In this document: piece after piece, positions 15,626-20,305 of the stretch | Position numbering within the stretch: the first letter of the stretch is position 1 | How the letters are laid out: each line of letters opens with the position of its first letter | Assembly (NCBI GenBank): GCA_043736395.1 | Contig: JAYTCQ010000194.1 | Span: 1-20,305, forward strand | Reading direction: 5' to 3' | DNA length: 20,305 bases | DNA from: JAFDVL01 sp043736395 | Lineage (GTDB): Bacteria; Acidobacteriota; Blastocatellia; RBC074 | Program-made: the position numbers and the translations under genes | Notes under the pieces: model-generated | The model's database searches: none | Told to the model about the DNA's origin: nothing | The model's input: only the letters and a program-made list of their open reading frames with translations

Positions 15626-15822
15626 GTTTGCAGTTCGCAGCGTGGGAAGTTCGCAGTTCGCAGTAAGAAGAAGTTCACAGTATATGGAGTTCGCGGTTCG
15701 CAGTAAAGACAGTTCACAGCAGGAAAGTTCGCAGTGGGAAAAGTTCGCAGTAAATCACGAACGATCTCATCTGTAGACTGCGAACTTCTTCTCTGCGAAC
15801 TGCGAACTTTCATGCTGCGAAC
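15626..15822. repeat. Large 'gttcgcag' family repeat array with inverted end
   Basis: At least nine imperfect units of the form AAGTTCGCAGT / GTTCACAG / GTTCGCGG run from 15626 to about 15752, separated by short spacers (AAGAA, TATATGG, AAAGAC, AGGAA, GGGAA). From about 15776 to 15822 the complement appears (ACTGCGAACTTC, CTGCGAACTGCGAACTTTC, GCTGCGAACTAG), giving an overall inverted structure. It sits immediately upstream of the second glycosyltransferase start and downstream of the pilin terminator. The unit length and spacing are irregular, so this is not a CRISPR array. Confidence 0.8.
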
Positions 15823-15827
15823 TAGCA

Positions 15828-15878
15828 CAAAAAGGCTGCCCTGAAAGTCCGGAGTGCACTTTCAGAACAGCCTTTTTG
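15828..15878 (-). terminator. Strong intrinsic terminator after the pilin-like gene
   Basis: CAAAAAGGCTG (15828-15838) and CAGCCTTTTTG (15868-15878) pair, and the stem continues with CTGAAAGT (15841-15848) and ACTTTCAG (15858-15865) after a 2-by-2 internal mismatch, with a 9-nt loop. Read on the minus strand it ends in CCTTTTTGTG, a U-run, about 40 nt after the pilin stop. The symmetric A- and T-runs mean it could also work in the other direction. Confidence 0.85.
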
Positions 15879-15917
15879 CTGGGTTGTCCGCGCGGCGGCG
15901 GCTGGTAAATCGAGAAA

Positions 15918-16418
15918 TTATTGTTTGGCAGCAGGCGTGGCGGCGGCACCTTCCGTGCCAGCTTCCTCTGTCAACAAGACGCCCTGTCCACGGGCTACTG
16001 TACCTTTCGCTACGGCATAAATATGCTTCACTTCTCCGTCTTCAGAAACATTGAAATCTCTGTCGCCGTCTGTATCTGTCGCACGATCAGCATGCACCGT
16101 AAAAGTATTGGCGGTCAGATCAGAAGTGGTGTAGGTGTATCCACTCACTGTTCTTCCTTCGCCATAATTTTTTCCTAACAATCCGGCAGTCACCAAATCG
16201 TTAAGATTTGTAAATTTGCGCTTGGTCGAATAAAACGCTGCCTGATTGCGATGAATGCTTTGCAACGTTTCGATAGCGGCAGTTTCCCGGCCCTGCTTCA
16301 AAAAAGTTAACAATTTCGGAATCGCTACGGCAGCCATAATTCCGATGATCGAAATCACGATCAATAATTCAATTAACGAAAAACCCTGCGAACGTCGTGT
16401 GCGTTGGCTTAAACTCAT
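15918..16418 (-). CDS. Type IV pilin-like / GspG-type major subunit protein
   Basis: The 166-residue protein has a short basic leader and a prepilin peptidase site, SQG|FSLIELLIVISIIGI (cleavage after Gly12, Glu at mature position 5), followed by the usual hydrophobic helix with IPKL. The globular part has TLQSIHRNQAAFYSTKRKF and a Tyr/Thr-rich middle. An Asp-rich segment, ATDTDGDRDFNVSEDGE, could bind calcium as in GspG pseudopilins. The C-terminus is Ala-rich low complexity. It may build type IV pili or a type II secretion pseudopilus; no other pilus gene is in the window. AAGGAG precedes the ATG by 9 nt, directly after a small hairpin (16434-16446). A strong terminator follows, so it is probably monocistronic or the last gene of a unit with the upstream M50 gene. 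Confidence 0.88.
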   Translation of the reverse strand: MSLSQRTRRSQGFSLIELLIVISIIGIMAAVAIPKLLTFLKQGRETAAIETLQSIHRNQAAFYSTKRKFTNLNDLVTAGLLGKNYGEGRTVSGYTYTTSDLTANTFTVHADRATDTDGDRDFNVSEDGEVKHIYAVAKGTVARGQGVLLTEEAGTEGAAATPAAKQ

Positions 16419-16575
16419 GGTTTGTGTCTCCTTGCTCGAAACGAGCGAAATAAGCTCTTGAATCTAAATGCGCACAACTGAGGCGGTGTTGCGCAACTAA
16501 AATAATACCGTCTTTTCTAACGCCGGACTCGTGAGCTTGTTCCAATTTAACTAAAGAGCGAATAGCTCGCAACTC
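16419..16575 (-). promoter_or_regulatory. 5' leader of the pilin-like gene with a hairpin abutting the ribosome site
   Basis: GCTCG (16434-16438) and CGAGC (16442-16446) form a 5-bp hairpin with a 3-nt loop. On the minus strand it directly precedes AAGGAG, the pilin ribosome site. Upstream, a second imperfect inverted pair of TGCGCA lies near 16469-16493. The leader might modulate translation or mRNA stability. No promoter could be assigned with confidence. Confidence 0.35.
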
Positions 16576-17280
16576 TCAAATCTTAATCTCAATTTCTTCA
16601 TTTTTTTCGCGGACTTTGAAATATTGCTTTAATGCGATCCATAAAACGCCGGCAGAGAGTAATAACCACAATGAAGCCCAGACCACCGCCGGAATCAAAG
16701 TCAGTCGCTGCATGTTCATCGCATCGCTGGCTTCGCGTGTCGTTGCAGATAATTCAAACAGGACGCGTAAATCATACAACGCATTCAAACAACATTGTAC
16801 GGCTAAAAAATTCAGAAAAAAATGAGCCACACGTGCACTGGCGAAAAAAGCTGTGACTCCTAAAACCGCGACGATGATTAATCCGACGATCCATCCAAAA
16901 AAGCCCTTCATAAATAAGAAGGTCAGGCTCAGCATTAAAAAGGCGACGACAAAAATTACGCCTTTTGCATACTTAGCATGGCGTCCAAATAATAATAGGA
17001 TGGCTCCAAAAATCGTACTCGCCAGGTATCCAGCGCTGGCGATAATGATTGAAAAACCGCCACGCGAATACGTCAATCCGCTGGTATCAGAAAAAATCTT
17101 AATTTCCTGCACTTCACCAAACGTCGCCAGCGTTGCCAGCGCGTGCCCACCCTCATGAACAAACGTCACAAATAACTTGAATGGATAGAGAATATTTTCC
17201 GCTATCGGCAGAAACGAGATAACAATACTAACGGCAGTCGCCAACAATAAATATTTCACAGCATAGCGTTCTTCATCCAT
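16576..17280 (-). CDS. M50B-like membrane zinc metalloprotease
   Basis: The 234-residue protein has about six or seven transmembrane segments. The zinc-binding motif HEGGH is at residues 42-46, inside the second hydrophobic segment region (LFVTFVHEGGHALATL). A second conserved site, NALYDLRVLF (166-175), with Asp170 as the likely third zinc ligand, resembles the NxxxD element of peptidase M50B-like proteins rather than the NPxxxLDG motif of RseP. No PDZ domain is present. It probably acts within the membrane, but its substrate is unknown. The start at 17280 is an ATG; a TTG 12 codons upstream in the same frame is possible, and neither has a clear ribosome site. It lies 157 nt upstream of the pilin gene on the same strand, and co-transcription is possible but not shown. 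Confidence 0.8.
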   Translation of the reverse strand: MDEERYAVKYLLLATAVSIVISFLPIAENILYPFKLFVTFVHEGGHALATLATFGEVQEIKIFSDTSGLTYSRGGFSIIIASAGYLASTIFGAILLLFGRHAKYAKGVIFVVAFLMLSLTFLFMKGFFGWIVGLIIVAVLGVTAFFASARVAHFFLNFLAVQCCLNALYDLRVLFELSATTREASDAMNMQRLTLIPAVVWASLWLLLSAGVLWIALKQYFKVREKNEEIEIKI

Positions 17281-17324
17281 AGACGTATTTAGCCATTGAT
17301 GACGGCGTGTGCGCAAGTAAGATT

Positions 17325-17394
17325 TGTAGGGTAGGTTCCCAACCTGCCCGATCTATCTTGGCGATAAGGGCAGGTTGTGAACCCCTACCCTACA
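17325..17394. repeat. Extragenic inverted repeat, 'gtagggtaggttc' family
   Basis: The left arm TGTAGGGTAGG (17325-17335) plus AACCTGCCC (17341-17349) is matched on the other strand by GGGCAGGTT (17368-17376) and CCTACCCTACA (17384-17394). A short GTTC-type element lies between the two blocks in each arm, and the loop is about 18 nt. It sits in the 346-nt region between the divergent M50 and CDP-alcohol transferase genes. The remaining 17395-17626 stretch shows no gene I can support; it must hold the promoter of the right-hand cluster. Confidence 0.85.
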
Positions 17395-17626
17395 TTTTAT
17401 TTCATGCGCATTTTTCCTGCACTCGTCCGAAAAACCTGACAGCGCCATTTCCTTCAAAGTTTCCGCCTATTCATTAAACTCAATAAACATAAGGGTTTCG
17501 ACAATTTCAAACTTCTGGCACACCAGTTGTAATACATCTCTTCGCGGGTTGCTGGAAAACGATAATTTCAGCGCGACGACCAAGATCGTAATCTGGCAGC
17601 TCGCACCAATTTCGGAGGTATTCGCA

Positions 17627-18280
17627 ATGATCGCCAACTTCATCACACTTTTCAGAGTCATTCTCGCATTCATCTCAGTCGGACTTTTCGGACATGGGCT
17701 GAAAGCAAATATCGCCGCACTGATTTTGTTGACGCTTTCAATCGCGCTGGATGCCGTAGACGGATGGGTGGCACGTCGCTTCAATTGCACCAGCGACATC
17801 GGAGCCGCGTTTGACATTGCCGCTGATCGAATTATTGAAAATGTTTTTTGGATTTATTTCGCTACCGCTGGATTAGTTTCATTTTGGATTCCCGCGATTG
17901 TGATTGCACGTGGTTGCCTGACTGATTTTTTACGCGCTGTAGCTTTCACCCACGGGCAAAATGCCTTCGGAGAAAATTCCATGATGGAAACCTGGTGGGG
18001 CAAAATGTTAGTTGGTTCCCGCGCCAGCCGCGCCGCTTATGGCATCGTCAAATTTGCCGCGTTTTTATTGCTTGGGTTATGGCGAACCATGTCTTCTACG
18101 CCGGGCTTGCCGCTGGATAAAATTGTGCTGGAATGGCTGGGAAATGCGTTGCCAATCACGGCATTTGTGAGCGTCATCACTGCCGTAGCACTCTGCCTGA
18201 TTCGCGGAATTCCGGTGATGATTGAGGGATTTCGATATTTTAGCGTTGTTTCTTCAGCGACGCGATTACGCGCTCTGTAA
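17627..18280 (+). CDS. CDP-alcohol phosphatidyltransferase family protein
   Basis: The 217-residue membrane protein carries the full family signature D-x2-D-G-x2-A-R-x8-G-x3-D-x3-D: Asp42, Asp45, Gly46, Ala49-Arg50, Gly59, Asp63 and Asp67 (DAVDGWVARRF and on to IAADR). These residues hold the divalent metals and the CDP-diacylglycerol. The enzyme swaps CMP for an alcohol such as glycerol-3-phosphate, inositol phosphate or serine in the membrane; the acceptor cannot be told from the motif. The start at 17627 has GGAGG 8 nt upstream and gives MIANFITLFRVILAF, a usual family start. The frame is open further upstream from a TTG at 17549, without such support. The neighbours downstream, a HAD-IB phosphatase and a PAP2 protein, suggest a phosphorylated lipid intermediate such as phosphatidylglycerophosphate. 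Confidence 0.9.
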   Translation: MIANFITLFRVILAFISVGLFGHGLKANIAALILLTLSIALDAVDGWVARRFNCTSDIGAAFDIAADRIIENVFWIYFATAGLVSFWIPAIVIARGCLTDFLRAVAFTHGQNAFGENSMMETWWGKMLVGSRASRAAYGIVKFAAFLLLGLWRTMSSTPGLPLDKIVLEWLGNALPITAFVSVITAVALCLIRGIPVMIEGFRYFSVVSSATRLRAL

Positions 18281-18297
18281 TTTAGTTATGGAGGGTG

Positions 18298-18492
18298 ATG
18301 ATTCTGCTTTGTGCTTCGTTAGGTCAAATTATTTGGTTCTTGGTATTAACGCTTGTAATTCTGCCGGTCGGAACTATTGCTATCGCAGTTTTTTTAATTG
18401 TCCAAACTATTAAATTGTTCCGAGGTGATTACAATTCAAATAATCCTAATACGATGGTTCTGGAGAATATTCCAGATGTAATTGAGGGATAA
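18298..18492 (+). CDS. Small hypothetical membrane protein
   Basis: The 64-residue protein is mostly one long or two short hydrophobic segments (about 3-40: IIWFLVLTLVILPVGTIAIA), followed by a polar tail with LFRGDYNSNNPNTM and IPDVIEG. I recognise no family. GGAGG is present upstream but only 3 nt from the ATG (a GTG one codon earlier directly follows it), so the start is uncertain. It lies 17 nt after the CDP-alcohol transferase stop and 4 nt before the next start, suggesting translational coupling. Its layout (IIW, hydrophobic run, Lys-containing exit, SNNP) resembles the N-terminal extension of the following HAD gene, so the two could be relics of a duplication. Confidence 0.5.
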   Translation: MILLCASLGQIIWFLVLTLVILPVGTIAIAVFLIVQTIKLFRGDYNSNNPNTMVLENIPDVIEG

Positions 18493-18496
18493 ATTT

Positions 18497-19315
18497 ATGT
18501 GCCTCTCAGACGAATTTATTTGGATAGCGATTATCCTATTTGGAATCTTCTTCGGGATATTCTTTACCGGAGTCTCTCTTGTACTTTATTTCGTGACTTT
18601 TTTATTCAAACAATTTCTCGAAAACTTGAAATTATCGAACCAAAAACGTCGGAGCAATAATCCTATGTCACAACCTATCGCAGCTATCTTCGACGTCGAC
18701 GGAACCATTCTTCCCGGTGATTCCATGGAACTGCGCTTCGTAAAATTCCTATGGAAATATGGAGAATTACGTCCCAGAGATTTCTTTCGATTAGGCAAAG
18801 GAATTTTTCAAGCGAATGGTCAATCTCCGCTGCTTGCCAATAAAGCGTACTTGAAAAACAAGAGTCTTGATCGTTTTCAAATCCTCGCACGGGATTGCTT
18901 TGAGCAAACGATCAAACCGAATTTATTGCCGCTGGCACTCGAACGAATGCAATGGCATCAGGAACAGGGACATTGCGTAGTCCTGCTGTCAGGATCACTG
19001 GAAATATTAGTCGAACCGCTCGCGCAGCACGTGCACGCGTGTTCGCACCTCGGAGCGAAATTGCAAAGCGACGGAAACACACTGGTCGGGAAAATTCTTG
19101 GCGAACATCCGTACGACCAGGCGAAAGTAAATATTTTTCAAGCCCTGAATCAATTTAGAAAATTCGATTTATCACGTTCGTTCGCGTACGGCAATCATTA
19201 CACCGACCGCCATTTATTAGGACTGGTCGGGAATCCAGTCGCGACGAATCCTGACCGCAAATTGCGTTCAATTGCCAATGAAAATGGATGGATGATCGAA
19301 GTATTTAAAAACTAA
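18497..19315 (+). CDS. HAD-IB family phosphatase with N-terminal membrane segment
   Basis: The 272-residue reading begins with a hydrophobic stretch (about 8-38, FIWIAIILFGIFFGIFFTG) and a polar-basic linker (39-56). A HAD domain follows: motif I FDVDGT with Asp66 and Asp68, motif II VVLLSGS, and a C-terminal YGNHYTDRHLLGLVGNP (motif IV, with Asn in place of the first Asp and the second Asp kept). A start at 18665 (MSQPIAAIF) would give a 216-residue soluble protein of normal HAD-IB length, with GGAG 10 nt upstream. I chose 18497 because GAGG precedes it and it is coupled by 4 nt to the upstream ORF. HAD-IB includes PgpC-type phosphatidylglycerophosphatase and phosphoserine phosphatase. Given the neighbours, a lipid-phosphate phosphatase is the likelier role, but this is inference. 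Confidence 0.8.
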   Translation: MCLSDEFIWIAIILFGIFFGIFFTGVSLVLYFVTFLFKQFLENLKLSNQKRRSNNPMSQPIAAIFDVDGTILPGDSMELRFVKFLWKYGELRPRDFFRLGKGIFQANGQSPLLANKAYLKNKSLDRFQILARDCFEQTIKPNLLPLALERMQWHQEQGHCVVLLSGSLEILVEPLAQHVHACSHLGAKLQSDGNTLVGKILGEHPYDQAKVNIFQALNQFRKFDLSRSFAYGNHYTDRHLLGLVGNPVATNPDRKLRSIANENGWMIEVFKN

Positions 19316-19317
19316 TT

Positions 19318-19384
19318 TACCCGCGAAACACGCTAAAAACGCGAGAGAAAAAGTTAGCGTCCTTTCGCATTTTTAGCGGGCAAT
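19318..19384. repeat. Extragenic inverted repeat, 'gcgaaaaacgc' family
   Basis: CGCTAAAAACGCGA (19331-19344) pairs with TCGCATTTTTAGCG (19365-19378) with one mismatch over a 20-nt loop. Extra CCCGC and GCGGG edges lie at 19320-19324 and 19376-19380. It fills the gap between the HAD stop and the PAP2 start on the same strand. It could partly attenuate transcription into the last gene. Confidence 0.75.
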
Positions 19385-19390
19385 AAACAA

Positions 19391-20305
19391 ATGATCCGAA
19401 TGGAAAACATAAAATCTGAAATATTGACGACGCCACGCAGCAGCAGTTTGCTTGATTATTTCAATCTCACTGATCGCCTCTCACTTCTTTACATCACCTT
19501 CGTTGGAATGCTGTTGGCGATCACTCCGAATCCGATTGAGAAGCGTGGAAAATTATTAGCAACGCATCTTGGATTGACGTTGATGATTTCGGCATTTGTT
19601 TATTTTCGTCATCACCCCAAGACACCGATTTTGCGGTTCCTCAGCCATTGGTATCCGCTCGGACTGTCGGCGTTTTTCTTTGAAGAAATTCATAGCATCG
19701 TTCACATCATTCACGTGCGTTGGTTTGATAGCTATTTAATAAATTTTGATTACGCGATGTTTGGAGCGCATCCGACCATCTGGTTCGAACAGCACATCAG
19801 CTACGGTTTGACCGAGACGATGAACTTTTTTTATTTCGCGTATTGGCCGCTGATTCCGGCTTTGGCTTTGATGTTGTGGTTAACTAACAAGGAAGAATTT
19901 TCAAGTTACGTTTTTGCCCTTTGCTTATCGTATTGTTGTTGCTATCTCGTCTTTATTTTCTTTCCTATCGAAGGCCCGTTTCACACGCTGCGTCAATTGC
20001 AGTCAATCAATGCAATGCCCGGAGGCATCTTCACGCATCTGGTTGATTTCGTCGAAAAACACGGACGCATCCACGGTGGAGCCTTCCCTTCCGCGCATGT
20101 CGCCGGTTCTGTCGTGTCTACGATTGCGGCTTTTCGCTATTCAAAAAAACTTGGTGTGATTGTTTTAATTCTGGCGTTGGGAGTTTGCGCGGCGGCGGTC
20201 TACGGCAGGTATCACTATGCGGTTGATATTTGGGGCGGAATTGCGGTTGCAGTTTTTGGTAGTTGGATTGCCACAATGCAGAAGCCCGCACGCAGTAAGG
20301 GTGCC
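19391..20305 (+). CDS. PAP2-superfamily membrane phosphatase/phosphotransferase, partial (3' end outside window)
   Basis: The frame is open for 305 codons to the window edge. The protein has about six hydrophobic segments. The PAP2 core motifs are visible: GGAFPSAHVAGS, with Ser234 and His236, and YGRYHYAVDIWGG, with His275 and Asp279 forming the catalytic pair. The usual first KxxxxxxRP motif is not obvious; GPFHTLRQL lies at the expected place. This pattern fits the inositol-phosphotransferase-like PAP2 branch better than the small undecaprenyl-pyrophosphate phosphatases. It would act on lipid phosphates or transfer a phospho-head-group at the membrane. It is the last visible member of the lipid cluster. 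The ATG at 19391 has no clear ribosome site, and an ATG three codons later is equally possible. An internal antisense frame near 19914-20159 is a shadow. Confidence 0.8.
   Translation, partial: MIRMENIKSEILTTPRSSSLLDYFNLTDRLSLLYITFVGMLLAITPNPIEKRGKLLATHLGLTLMISAFVYFRHHPKTPILRFLSHWYPLGLSAFFFEEIHSIVHIIHVRWFDSYLINFDYAMFGAHPTIWFEQHISYGLTETMNFFYFAYWPLIPALALMLWLTNKEEFSSYVFALCLSYCCCYLVFIFFPIEGPFHTLRQLQSINAMPGGIFTHLVDFVEKHGRIHGGAFPSAHVAGSVVSTIAAFRYSKKLGVIVLILALGVCAAAVYGRYHYAVDIWGGIAVAVFGSWIATMQKPARSKGA

Noticed and set aside
15626..15822. CRISPR array
   Set aside because: Units are short, imperfect and partly inverted, with spacers of only 5-8 nt; no cas gene is nearby.
15331..15828. 165-codon minus-strand frame over the repeat array and glycosyltransferase N-terminus
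   Set aside because: It is a shadow of the glycosyltransferase in another frame, extended through repeat DNA.
17549..17626. Upstream extension of the CDP-alcohol transferase from a TTG codon
   Set aside because: The ATG at 17627 has a GGAGG site at good spacing and gives a normal family start; the extension has no support.
17467..17817. 116-codon minus-strand frame overlapping the CDP-alcohol transferase start
   Set aside because: Half of it is antisense to the conserved catalytic motif of the transferase, and it shows no recognisable domain or ribosome site.

Overview
The window reads as a chromosome segment of an Acidobacteriota member, most likely of the Blastocatellia type. Two observations support this: a tandem pair of secreted von Willebrand A proteins of the 'VWFA-related Acidobacterial domain' type, and moderate GC content with many palindromic extragenic repeats. 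There is no rRNA, tRNA, transposase, integrase or phage gene. Genes are mostly single or in short same-strand runs on both strands. The taxonomic call is an inference from protein families, not from a marker gene.

Layout. 1-3227 (-) is the N-terminal 1075 codons of a large secreted DUF11-type surface protein cut by the window edge. 3456-4439 (-) is an exported Gfo/Idh/MocA-type oxidoreductase with its own terminator. 4552-4899 (-) is a small GGQ release-factor-like protein. 4979-5248 is a nested cluster of inverted repeats. 5273-6805 (+) is a GT-C membrane glycosyltransferase. 7095-9194 (+) holds a 62-residue protein followed by a secreted subtilisin-like protease with a 15-unit hexapeptide tail. 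9301-11802 (+) is a membrane-bound PAS-GGDEF-EAL cyclic-di-GMP enzyme. 11909-14086 (-) holds the two VWA proteins. 14193-15623 (-) is a second GT-C glycosyltransferase paralogous to the first. 15918-16418 (-) is a type IV pilin-like protein, followed by a strong terminator. 16576-17280 (-) is an M50B-like membrane metalloprotease. 17627-20305 (+) is a probable lipid head-group cluster: CDP-alcohol phosphatidyltransferase, a small membrane protein, a HAD-IB phosphatase with an apparent membrane anchor, and a PAP2-type protein cut by the window end.

Themes. Most products are membrane, exported or cell-surface proteins. The right-hand cluster is consistent with synthesis of a phospholipid by head-group transfer followed by dephosphorylation, for example PgsA-like plus PgpC-like steps.

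The most interesting point is the subtilase tail. Fifteen consecutive hexapeptides, mainly GVL[IV]GD, fit the left-handed beta-helix consensus and are encoded with varied synonymous codons. One copy of the same motif (GILVGD) occurs in the small protein encoded just upstream. Several distinct families of inverted extragenic repeats lie between the genes, often abutting stop codons.
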